Positions 1 through 6,599 of a DNA stretch of 7,653 nt are shown piece by piece (the first letter of the stretch is position 1; the number at the start of each line of letters is the position of its first letter). The notes beneath the pieces were generated by a model that saw only the letters and a list, made by a program, of their open reading frames with translations, searched no databases and was not told the origin of the DNA. Made by a program: the position numbers and the translations under genes. The stretch covers positions 1 through 7,653 of the forward strand of contig CAMWNL010000065.1 in NCBI GenBank assembly GCA_947175585.1, read 5' to 3'. This stretch comes from an uncultured Bacteroidales bacterium. GTDB lineage: Bacteria; Bacteroidota; Bacteroidia; Bacteroidales; Muribaculaceae.

Positions 1-578
1 TTGATAATGCAGCGACCCTTGAAGCGATAAAGTCGATAGTCTTTTCGCCATGGCGCTGGTGTATAGCAATAGCCATTTTGGCATCATTGTGGTGGTTGTT
101 TAGCCATAAGACCAATAACAAACTCATCGCCAAAATACAACGCGCGATCAAAGGGCTGTGGGTCGGTTTTGCTGTCATCATAAAGATGCCTGGAAAATGG
201 CGCTGGTTCGAGTGGACACTATGCGTTTGGGGATGTTATTTCACTCAACTTCTCGTGGCAATGATGGCGTTTCCGTCAACCCGGGATGTGATAGCTAATC
301 ACGGCCTGTCGGCCGCTCTGGTAACATTCGCACTATCGAGTCTTTCGATGGGAGTTCCGTCCAACGGTGGGATCGGACCCTGGCAGTGGGCAGTTATTTT
401 CGCGTTAGGCATCTACGGAGTCGAAAATGCCACAGCCGGAGCGTTTGCCAATGTCGTTTTGGGAACCCAGACATTAATGCAGATTTTACTCGGAATATTC
501 ACATTCATAATGATAGCGCTCGACAAGCGCCGCAATAAAATAAAAATCAACAAAACAACTAACATAGAAAATGTCTAA
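1..578 (+). CDS. Lysylphosphatidylglycerol synthase TM-region / UPF0104 flippase-like membrane protein, C-terminal part (5' truncated)
   Basis: The reading frame is open from base 3 with no stop before TAA at 576-578, so the gene enters from outside the window and only the last 191 residues are visible. An internal TTG at 78 could be read as a start, but the upstream frame is already hydrophobic and membrane-like, so I treat the gene as truncated. Visible features are several hydrophobic segments (around WWLFSH, WTLCVWGCYFTQLLVAMMAF, AALVTFALSSLSMGV, WAVIFALGIYGV and MQILLGIFTFIMIAL) and the family-type motif VPSNGGIGPWQ in a loop between membrane segments. The C-terminus is short, basic and probably cytoplasmic (KRRNKIKINK). 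The family covers the membrane domain of MprF-like proteins and stand-alone homologues; substrates of the stand-alone members are mostly unproven, so I assign no specific substrate. The gene overlaps the next one by 8 nt, which suggests co-transcription and coupled translation. Confidence 0.82.
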   Translation, partial: DNAATLEAIKSIVFSPWRWCIAIAILASLWWLFSHKTNNKLIAKIQRAIKGLWVGFAVIIKMPGKWRWFEWTLCVWGCYFTQLLVAMMAFPSTRDVIANHGLSAALVTFALSSLSMGVPSNGGIGPWQWAVIFALGIYGVENATAGAFANVVLGTQTLMQILLGIFTFIMIALDKRRNKIKINKTTNIENV

Positions 579-1782
579 AGTAATTATCATCGGAGCCGGC
601 GGTGTCGGCACAGTCGTTGCGCACAAATGCGCACAAAACCCTGAGGTGTTCAACGAAATCGTTCTTGCGTCTCGCACAAAATCAAAATGCGACGCCATCG
701 CTAAGGCTATCGGTGCGCCTAACATCACCACCGATTCTGTTGACGCAGATTCAGTGCCTCAGCTTGTAGAGCTATTCAAAAAACATAAACCGGATATGGT
801 AATCAACGTAGCGCTGCCTTATCAGGATCTTACAATCATGGACGCTTGTCTCGAATGTGGAGTCAACTATCTTGACACCGCAAATTATGAGCCGAAAGAC
901 GTGGCTCACTTCGAGTACTCATGGCAGTGGGCTTACCGCGAGCGCTTCGAAAAAGCAGGTCTGACCGCAATCCTCGGATGCGGATTTGACCCGGGTGTGT
1001 CAGGAGTGTTTACTGCATACGCAGCCAAACATTATTTCAGCGAGATGGAGTATCTCGACATTGTCGATTGCAATGCCGGCAACCACGGAAAAGCATTCGC
1101 GACAAACTTCAATCCTGAAATCAACATACGCGAAATTACTCAAAACGGCCGATACTATCGTGACGGCAAATGGATAACCACCAAACCTCTTGAGGTGCAC
1201 ATGGATCTGACTTATCCCAATATCGGTCCGCGCGACTCATACCTGCTCTATCATGAGGAACTTGAATCACTCGTCCAGAACTACCCGACAATCAAACGTG
1301 CCCGTTTCTGGATGACATTCGGTCAGGAGTATCTGACTCACTTACGAGTGATACAGAATATTGGCATGGCCCGTATTGACGAAGTGGATTACAACGGTGT
1401 GAAAATCGTACCTCTTCAGTTCCTTAAAGCAGTACTCCCCAATCCGCAGGATCTGGGCGAGAATTATCACGGAGAAACTTCAATCGGCTGCCGTATCTCC
1501 GGTAAAGATAAGGAAGGCAAAGAACTCACATATTACATCTATAATAATTGCTCACACGAAGAAGCCTACAAAGAAACAGGCATGCAGGCAGTCAGCTACA
1601 CAACCGGTGTGCCGGCTATGACAGGCGCCATGATGTTCCTCACAGGCAAATGGGTTAAACCCGGTGTGCACAATGTAGAGGAATTTGATCCGGATCCGTT
1701 CCTCGCTGAAGTTGCAAAACAGGGACTGCCCTGGCACGAAGTGTTTGGAGGAGATCTCGAAGTAGACCGCATAGACAATTGA
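571..1782 (+). CDS. Carboxynorspermidine synthase (saccharopine dehydrogenase family, CASDH)
   Basis: This 403-residue protein begins with a Rossmann nucleotide-binding motif, GAGGVG at residues 8-13, followed by an acid/basic strand end (VLASRTKSK) suited to NAD(P)H. Further family signatures are LDTANYEP (101-108), GCGFDPGVSG (136-145) and a GNHG segment (170-173). Length and pattern fit the COG1748 branch called carboxynorspermidine or carboxyspermidine synthase rather than lysine-pathway saccharopine dehydrogenase. Members reductively condense L-aspartate semialdehyde with putrescine or 1,3-diaminopropane; a PLP decarboxylase then gives spermidine or norspermidine. That decarboxylase is not in this window, so the partner must lie elsewhere. 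The ATG at 571 lies inside the end of the upstream membrane gene, which it overlaps by 8 nt. The enzyme is cytosolic. The specific diamine used cannot be told from sequence alone. Confidence 0.9.
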   Translation: MSKVIIIGAGGVGTVVAHKCAQNPEVFNEIVLASRTKSKCDAIAKAIGAPNITTDSVDADSVPQLVELFKKHKPDMVINVALPYQDLTIMDACLECGVNYLDTANYEPKDVAHFEYSWQWAYRERFEKAGLTAILGCGFDPGVSGVFTAYAAKHYFSEMEYLDIVDCNAGNHGKAFATNFNPEINIREITQNGRYYRDGKWITTKPLEVHMDLTYPNIGPRDSYLLYHEELESLVQNYPTIKRARFWMTFGQEYLTHLRVIQNIGMARIDEVDYNGVKIVPLQFLKAVLPNPQDLGENYHGETSIGCRISGKDKEGKELTYYIYNNCSHEEAYKETGMQAVSYTTGVPAMTGAMMFLTGKWVKPGVHNVEEFDPDPFLAEVAKQGLPWHEVFGGDLEVDRIDN

Positions 1783-1798
1783 TTGCGCCGTATAGACC

Positions 1799-2530
1799 AT
1801 GAGTTTTAACGAGGTTAACTCACACGTGCGCGACGGATTGATTAATTTCGATCCGTCGCGCCACGTATATACATTAGGCGACGAAGAGTTTGAATCGGTC
1901 ACCTCGGTGGTTGAAAATTGCTTCGCAAAATTTGATGCGGTAGCCTGGGCACGAAAAAAACGCCCGGAGGATCCGGAGAGCCTTTTGGCTGAATGGGAAG
2001 AGAAGGGTAAGACCGCACGTGATCTGGGCACCCTTATGCATGATCGCATAGAGCGCCACTATCTCGGAGAACTACCCGACAGCGACGCATTGACAGACCC
2101 GACATTCGCCCGTTTTCTAAACTTTGCCGCCGAATACCCATTAACGCCTTATCGAACTGAATGGCGCATATTCAGCGAGCGATATAAAATCGCCGGTACA
2201 CTTGACTTCCTCGCTGTCGACGATAAGGGACGATTTAACATATTCGACTGGAAACGCTCGACCAAGGTGGTTGACCATTATGGTAACGTCATTGACAACT
2301 CATTCAGACGCACGGCTGAACCGCCTCTGCAGTTTCTGGCAGATACCACATTCAACCACTACGCACTGCAGGTAAGCATATATCGCTTTATTCTTGCTGA
2401 ACATTACGGTATAGAAGTCAACCGGGCATTTTTAGGCGTGTTTCATCCCGATATGCCTCGACATTATTGTGTAGAACTACCATATCTGAGACGTGAAGTT
2501 GCAAAACTACTAAATTACCGACTGGAATGA
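1799..2530 (+). CDS. Stand-alone RecB-like PD-(D/E)XK nuclease
   Basis: The 243-residue product has the ordered motifs of a RecB/phage-exonuclease-type PD-(D/E)XK domain. They are an N-terminal HVYTLGDEEFESVTSVV segment resembling the SVT entry motif of phage-like exonucleases, GTLMHDRIE with His81, an acidic strand with E121 and E127, GTLDF with the metal-binding Asp136, FDWKRS giving D150-x-K152, and QVSIY giving Q191-x3-Y195. There are only two cysteines (41 and 224), so the four-cysteine iron-sulfur cluster of Cas4 and AddB-type nucleases is absent. No helicase domain is fused or adjacent. The likely role is Mg-dependent DNA cleavage in repair or recombination, but substrate and polarity are unknown. 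It starts 16 nt after the polyamine gene and its stop overlaps the next start as ATGA. No transfer signature such as an integrase or flanking repeat is visible. Confidence 0.78.
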   Translation: MSFNEVNSHVRDGLINFDPSRHVYTLGDEEFESVTSVVENCFAKFDAVAWARKKRPEDPESLLAEWEEKGKTARDLGTLMHDRIERHYLGELPDSDALTDPTFARFLNFAAEYPLTPYRTEWRIFSERYKIAGTLDFLAVDDKGRFNIFDWKRSTKVVDHYGNVIDNSFRRTAEPPLQFLADTTFNHYALQVSIYRFILAEHYGIEVNRAFLGVFHPDMPRHYCVELPYLRREVAKLLNYRLE

Positions 2531-3915
2531 GTCTGCCTGAAGAGTTTATCAAAGAGATCGAGTCATACGAGTCTGAATATCTCGCAGGACTTGTCGACGC
2601 CCTGTCATCTACCGACCCGGAAATTAGTGTGAGAGTTAATCCGCATAAAGGCGTGTCAGTGCCTGACAATGTGGCAAAAGTAGCGTGGTGTAGCCAAGGT
2701 TTTTATCTAAACGAGCGACCTCAGTTTACTTTCGATCCGGCGTTACATCAAGGACTCTATTATGTCCAGGACGCTTCGTCTATGGCTATCAGCCATGCCG
2801 TCAACCACATCGTCTCAATCGAGGAACGTCGTCCCATGCGCTATCTTGATGCATGCGCGGCTCCGGGGGGCAAAACGACAGCTGCAATCTCCTCGCTGCC
2901 GCAAGGATCTGTTGTCGTGGCAAACGAATATGACTATCGACGGGCAACCATACTGGCCGAAAATTTAGCGAAATGGGGTGACCCGTCGGTAATAGTGTCA
3001 CGTGGCGACACTGCCCGTTTCACTGCTCTGCACAATTGTTTTGACATAATCGCAGCCGATGTCCCCTGCTCGGGCGAGGGGATGATGCGTAAAGATGACG
3101 AGGCTGTCGCACAATGGTCTCCGAATCTTGTATCCGATTGCGTAAAACGTCAGAGAGAAATCGTCGATAATCTATGGGAAGCTCTGCGACCGGGAGGATG
3201 GATGATTTACAGCACTTGTACATTCAACCGTCATGAGAACGAAGAAATGGTCGACTACATCTGCGAAGAGCTCGGCGGACAAACTATTGATATAGGACTC
3301 GCCGGCATTGGGGGTATCTCTCCTGCTGTCAACAGTAACCATCACTGCTATCGCTTCACACCGGGCAGAGTCAGAGGCGAAGGGCTCTTCATGGCTGTAA
3401 TACGTAAGGACGGCAATCAGACTGCGAGCACGCCTAAAGCCGCAAAGAAACCCGTTACCGTTTTGGCTAAGGCACCCATAGAAGCATCAAAGATATGTGA
3501 TTGGCTTAAGGGAGATTTGGAGATTATGACATTGGGAGACCACATAACAGCATTACCAAAAGACAATGCAAAATGGATGCGCGCAGTCATAGGTTGGCTC
3601 GATGTGCTGAGTGCCGGAATCACAATCGCGAGTGTAAAGGGACGCGACATCATTCCGTCTCAGGAACTCGCTTTATCATCTACGCTCAACAGGAATGTCT
3701 TTAATACAATTGAAATCGATTATCCTACCGCAATAGCCTATTTGCGTCATGAAGCCATAACGGTTGATGCACCCCGTGGCTTCATACTCCTAACCTATAA
3801 TAATGCGCCTCTCGGGTTTGTCAAGAACCTCGGAAACCGTGCAAATAATCTTTATCCTGCCAACTGGCGCATTTTATCAAACAACACACCTGCCGAACCT
3901 CCAAAAATTTTATGA
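2527..3915 (+). CDS. rsmF: RsmF-type rRNA (cytosine-C5) methyltransferase
   Basis: This 462-residue NOL1/NOP2/Sun-family protein carries the SAM-binding motif I LDACAAPGGKT (107-117), motif IV DVPCSGEGMMRK with Cys181 that helps release product, and motif VI STCTF with the catalytic nucleophile Cys231. After the catalytic core comes FTPGRVRGEGLF (277-288), a lysine-rich linker (about 294-312) and a C-terminal PUA-like region ending in GFVKNLGNRANNLYP (430-444). That layout and length resemble E. coli RsmF, which makes m5C at position 1407 of 16S rRNA; the exact target here is inferred. A tRNA m5C methyltransferase of the same superfamily is a less likely alternative because of the C-terminal extension. 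The start ATG overlaps the previous stop as ATGA, and its own stop overlaps the following start in the same manner. Confidence 0.87.
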   Translation: MSLPEEFIKEIESYESEYLAGLVDALSSTDPEISVRVNPHKGVSVPDNVAKVAWCSQGFYLNERPQFTFDPALHQGLYYVQDASSMAISHAVNHIVSIEERRPMRYLDACAAPGGKTTAAISSLPQGSVVVANEYDYRRATILAENLAKWGDPSVIVSRGDTARFTALHNCFDIIAADVPCSGEGMMRKDDEAVAQWSPNLVSDCVKRQREIVDNLWEALRPGGWMIYSTCTFNRHENEEMVDYICEELGGQTIDIGLAGIGGISPAVNSNHHCYRFTPGRVRGEGLFMAVIRKDGNQTASTPKAAKKPVTVLAKAPIEASKICDWLKGDLEIMTLGDHITALPKDNAKWMRAVIGWLDVLSAGITIASVKGRDIIPSQELALSSTLNRNVFNTIEIDYPTAIAYLRHEAITVDAPRGFILLTYNNAPLGFVKNLGNRANNLYPANWRILSNNTPAEPPKIL

Positions 3916-4418
3916 TTGTAACAACAATATATGATTCTCCTTGTGGACCGTTGACTCTTGGTTCTTTCGGTGACGCTCTATGTCTCTGTGACTGGAATGT
4001 CGGCAACCGACGACAGATTATAGACCGACGATTGTGTAGAGAATTTAACACGACAATGGTTGACGGTGACACTCATATACTACAGGAAGCACAGAAACAA
4101 CTTAACGAATATTTCTCGCGGATGCGACAGAAATTTGATCTGCCTCTCGTATTCATCGGAAGTGATTTGCGCCATCAGGTGTGGGACAAACTGCAAGAAA
4201 TCGCATACGGTGAGACCATATCTTATCAGGACTTCGCCGGAAAATTGGGCAGGCCTGAGGCTGTAAGGGCTATTGCATCAGCTATAGGAGATAATCCGTT
4301 ATCAATATTCATACCGTGTCACAGAGTCATAGGCAAGAACGGCTCGCTGACAGGTTATGCCGGAGGACTTCCGGCCAAACGACTGTTACTTCATATCGAA
4401 GAGGACATTAGAAATTAA
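3912..4418 (+). CDS. ogt: Methylated-DNA--[protein]-cysteine S-methyltransferase (Ogt/MGMT type)
   Basis: The 168-residue protein has the suicide-acceptor motif IPCHRVIG with Cys136, followed by GSLTGYAGG and a LLLHIEE helix. Upstream in the DNA-binding half are the conserved Tyr in ETISYQDFA (Tyr105) and the helix RPEAVRAIASAIGDNP with the Arg finger at Arg119 and Asn128-Pro129. It removes alkyl groups from O6-alkylguanine (and often O4-alkylthymine) by irreversible transfer to Cys136. The N-terminal half (MIVTTIYDSPCGPLTLG) is the usual RNase-H-like cap domain. There is no Ada-type zinc or AraC domain, so this is a constitutive repair type rather than an adaptive-response regulator. It is the last gene of the plus-strand run, starting within the ATGA overlap with rsmF and ending just before a hairpin. 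Confidence 0.92.
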   Translation: MIVTTIYDSPCGPLTLGSFGDALCLCDWNVGNRRQIIDRRLCREFNTTMVDGDTHILQEAQKQLNEYFSRMRQKFDLPLVFIGSDLRHQVWDKLQEIAYGETISYQDFAGKLGRPEAVRAIASAIGDNPLSIFIPCHRVIGKNGSLTGYAGGLPAKRLLLHIEEDIRN

Positions 4419-4419
4419 A

Positions 4420-4442
4420 AATCCCACCGGTAGGGCAGGATT
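4420..4442. terminator. Candidate bidirectional terminator hairpin between convergent genes
   Basis: AATCC (4420-4424) pairs with GGATT (4438-4442), with a GC-rich interior (CCACCGGTAGGG) that can extend the stem imperfectly. On the minus strand the stem is followed by TTTTTAATTTC, a reasonable U-tract for ending the rubredoxin transcript. On the plus strand the run downstream is only TCTAAAAGTTCTT, so termination after ogt would be weaker. The 34-nt convergent gap holds nothing else. The stem is short and folding energy was not computed. Confidence 0.5.
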
Positions 4443-4452
4443 CTAAAAGTTC

Positions 4453-4614
4453 TTAATCAACTTTGGCAAACTGGTCTTTGCCAACTCCGCAAAGAGGACA
4501 AACCCAATCGTCAGGGATGTCTTCAAATTTCGTGCCGGGAGCGACTCCATTATCAGGATCACCTACCTCTGGATCATAAACCCAATCACATACTTCACAT
4601 ACATATTTGTCCAT
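4453..4614 (-). CDS. Rubredoxin
   Basis: The 53-residue protein is a classic single-domain rubredoxin: a mononuclear Fe(Cys)4 electron carrier. The iron ligands are in [12 protein letters not shown] (Cys6, Cys9) and [13 protein letters not shown] (Cys39, Cys42), joined by the standard [11 protein letters not shown] and FEDIPDDW segments. I chose the ATG at 4614 because the family normally starts with M-x-K-Y/W about five residues before the first cysteine. The frame stays open to a GTG at 4686, but those 24 extra residues are not rubredoxin-like. In anaerobes, rubredoxins pass electrons to rubrerythrin, superoxide reductase or oxygen/peroxide-reducing systems; no partner gene is present here, so the redox partner is unknown. 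It lies 134 nt downstream of rnhA on the same strand and ends next to the shared terminator. Confidence 0.95.
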   Translation of the reverse strand: MDKYVCEVCDWVYDPEVGDPDNGVAPGTKFEDIPDDWVCPLCGVGKDQFAKVD

Positions 4615-4677
4615 AGTCGTAACGCATTTAAAAATTATTATTGATTTAATTTCTATCGGAAGCGTCGTACCTCCATC

Positions 4678-4691
4678 AGATAGCACTATCT
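4678..4691. repeat. Perfect 6+2+6 inverted repeat AGATAG-CA-CTATCT upstream of rubredoxin
   Basis: AGATAG (4678-4683) and CTATCT (4686-4691) are exact reverse complements separated by CA. The site sits 64-77 nt upstream of the rubredoxin start in the 134-nt spacer 4615-4748. Its place and dyad form would suit a dimeric repressor or activator site, but a single copy cannot establish this. No U-tract follows on either strand, so a terminator role is unlikely. I found no convincing TAnnTTTG promoter element in this spacer; the closest is TAATTTTT at 4628-4637 on the minus strand, which is weak. Apart from the inverted repeat the spacer shows nothing I can name. Confidence 0.3.
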
Positions 4692-4748
4692 CAGTAATAA
4701 AACGACTATGGCCTTACGGATGTTCAATATGCCAATGTGAAAATATGA

Positions 4749-5399
4749 CTATTTTCGACCGAAGTCAGCAGGGATTTCACCCCATAGTTCAGTATTCCAT
4801 TTCAAGATGGGATTGACAATGCGGTTGTTTGCCAGCCACGTATCCGCACGACGCAACAGTTCAATCACCTTTGAATTTTTATTATTCGGCTGGACTGTGG
4901 TGTTAGAACGGCCACGCCTGACCCATGCCAAAGCAGTCTTTGAATCAGAATAAATAGGAGTAGTAAAGTCACCGTTTCTCGCAAGAAGTGAAGCGGCATG
5001 TATCAATGCTATATATTCACCTATATTATTAGTACCTCCTTCAAGTGGACCCATGTGAAAAATTTCTTCACCCGTTGAAACTTTCACTCCGCGATACTCC
5101 ATAGGACCGGGATTTTTTGCACATGCGCCGTCTACGGCAATCGCATCGAGCCTGATTTCAGGAAATGCAGAATAGTTGACTATATCACATTTATGTGCAC
5201 CTATCTGCCTGAATATCTCAAGGTCATCTTTTACATTACCACGGAACGCGGCCACCGCATCAGCCTGAGATCCAAAAGACTTGTATCTTGCTCCCGGAAA
5301 GCCGTTAACCTGAGCCTCACATTCCTCCCAGGAATCATATACACCGGGAGCACGGCCCTCCCATACAACATAAAATTTTCGCTTTGAAGTATACATCAT
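4749..5399 (-). CDS. rnhA: Ribonuclease H with N-terminal viroplasmin-like hybrid-binding domain
   Basis: The 216-residue protein has two parts. Residues about 7-52 (KFYVVWEGRAPGVYDSWEEC through FGSQADAVAAF) form the small caulimovirus-viroplasmin/RNase H1 N-terminal domain that binds RNA/DNA hybrids or double-stranded RNA. Residues about 85-216 form the RNase H fold, with catalytic acids Asp90 (AVDGAC), Glu128 (NNIGEYIAL), Asp152 (IYSDSKTA) and Asp212 (PADFGRK). It should cleave the RNA strand of RNA/DNA hybrids such as R-loops and primers. I chose ATG at 5399 because it forms an ATGA overlap with the upstream gene's stop; a second ATG at 5396 and a GTG at 5405 are possible. It is the fourth gene of the minus-strand run that begins with mscL. 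The basic handle region of E. coli RNase HI is not evident. Confidence 0.88.
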   Translation of the reverse strand: MMYTSKRKFYVVWEGRAPGVYDSWEECEAQVNGFPGARYKSFGSQADAVAAFRGNVKDDLEIFRQIGAHKCDIVNYSAFPEIRLDAIAVDGACAKNPGPMEYRGVKVSTGEEIFHMGPLEGGTNNIGEYIALIHAASLLARNGDFTTPIYSDSKTALAWVRRGRSNTTVQPNNKNSKVIELLRRADTWLANNRIVNPILKWNTELWGEIPADFGRK

Positions 5400-6571
5400 G
5401 AACACTGTAGCAATAGGTTAATATCCACGGCTCTCATTCCGAGCAAAGAGGCGACATCGGCACTAACCGGTTTGCCAAGAAAGGTGTAGGCCGCGCCTCG
5501 CAGGCCGGGGTTTATCTTTATGGCATCAAGCGCCGTGCTACACGCAATAATATCATCAAACATTGTGAGCAATGTATTACTTAACGCCATTGCAGCTGTA
5601 CGGGGCACAGCACTGCCGGCATTTATATAGCATACACGCTGACTTGAATCCGGCGCGTTGTCACACGGCGACGCCTGAGCGAGATCGACAGTCGGCATCG
5701 AAGGAAACATGGAGGTCTTGCTATTATTCAAATCAAATGTTATCACTCCGCGCTTCATATCGCCGACTTCCTCTGACGAGATCTCTATCGGACGACGAAG
5801 AGAACAACCGATGACAATGTCAGCCGTGCGGAGTGCCGACCTCAACACTCTTGGATGCAACGCAGACGCAATGACACCCGGACCGATAGAGGCCGCCAGT
5901 TCGCGCAACCGATAGATATCATTATCAAAGAGCCTGACGGTCGCACCCAGACCGATTGCCGAACGGGCTGCTGCCAAGGCCGCAAGATCTGCACCGATTA
6001 AAGTGAGTTCACACGGCACTACTCCGGCTACACCACCAAGCAGTATGCCTTTGCCATGCACAGCGTCTGCGAGCAACGACGACGCGATAGCCACAGCGGC
6101 GCGACCGTCAATCTCGCGCAATATATCAGCAAAGGGGTAGTTTCCCGAACTGTCGCATATCTTATCAATGGCTATCGCCGTAACTGCTCTTTGCAAAAGT
6201 ATTCTGACCGCACTCGGTGTACGGCTCTCGACATGAGCGAAACCAAGCAGCAGCGCACCGCGTTTTAGCCTCCGGGCGTCAATATCCGACACCGTCGGCA
6301 GATAGACAACGATATCACATCTGAACGCCTCTGCACGGTCGACAATCGCAACGCCCTGACGGGTATATGCCTCATCCGGAAAGTGGATCGATTGAGCCGC
6401 GCCGGACTCCATCTTGACATTGAAACCTCGTTCAACAAGCATAGCCGCTGCTTCGGGTGTAAGCGGAAAGCGACGTTCGTCAGGCGAAAGTGATGCAGGA
6501 AGACCGATTGACACTTGTCGAGGACTGACTGCAGTCTTTACGAGCTGTTCGAGTGGTGTAGGATTAGTCAT
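5396..6571 (-). CDS. Divergent alanine dehydrogenase / PNT-alpha-like protein
   Basis: The 391-residue product aligns along its whole length with the alanine dehydrogenase/transhydrogenase alpha family. It has DERRFPLTPEAAAMLVERGF (31-50), ESGAAQSIHFPDEAY (55-69), a central Rossmann region with LFDND (214-218), and an AlaDH-like C-terminus (RTAAMALSN at 324-332, INPGLRGAAY at 353-362). Several expected residues are changed. The glycine loop near 193-198 reads GADLAA instead of GxGxxG, the strand DIVVYLP (86-92) carries Tyr90 where a pyruvate-binding lysine is expected, and FDLNNSKTS (279-287) lacks the usual D-x-x-I-D-Q-G-G pattern. It may be a low-activity or repurposed enzyme, so substrate and cofactor are not assigned. 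There is no membrane domain, so it is not a full transhydrogenase. It starts 28 nt after aroK and its stop overlaps the rnhA start. Confidence 0.72.
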   Translation of the reverse strand: MTNPTPLEQLVKTAVSPRQVSIGLPASLSPDERRFPLTPEAAAMLVERGFNVKMESGAAQSIHFPDEAYTRQGVAIVDRAEAFRCDIVVYLPTVSDIDARRLKRGALLLGFAHVESRTPSAVRILLQRAVTAIAIDKICDSSGNYPFADILREIDGRAAVAIASSLLADAVHGKGILLGGVAGVVPCELTLIGADLAALAAARSAIGLGATVRLFDNDIYRLRELAASIGPGVIASALHPRVLRSALRTADIVIGCSLRRPIEISSEEVGDMKRGVITFDLNNSKTSMFPSMPTVDLAQASPCDNAPDSSQRVCYINAGSAVPRTAAMALSNTLLTMFDDIIACSTALDAIKINPGLRGAAYTFLGKPVSADVASLLGMRAVDINLLLQCS

Positions 6572-6599
6572 TGTCTGTCTGTTGGTTTTATAAGGCGAT

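Noticed and set aside
78..578. TTG at 78 as the true start of the first gene.
   Set aside because: The frame is open and hydrophobic from base 3, and the family is longer than 166 residues, so the gene is cut by the window edge.
1552..2049. 165-codon minus-strand open frame spanning the end of the polyamine gene and the start of the nuclease gene.
   Set aside because: It is antisense to two well-supported genes, shows no recognisable domain and has a Ser/Arg-rich shadow-like composition.
1799..2530. Cas4 or a CRISPR-associated nuclease.
   Set aside because: There are only two cysteines, no cas genes and no repeat array nearby; only the general PD-(D/E)XK fold is supported.
4615..4686. N-terminal extension of rubredoxin to a GTG at 4686.
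   Set aside because: The 24 added residues lack family similarity, and the ATG at 4614 gives the standard rubredoxin start and length.
4615..4748. Intrinsic terminator for rnhA in the spacer.
   Set aside because: The only pairings are TGGC/GCCA with a long loop and the AGATAG dyad; neither forms a strong stem followed by a T-tract.
6570..6582. Short TGTC-type tandem repeat just upstream of the AlaDH-like start, as a phase-variation tract.
   Set aside because: It holds fewer than three copies and lies in a non-surface gene, so slippage control is not credible.
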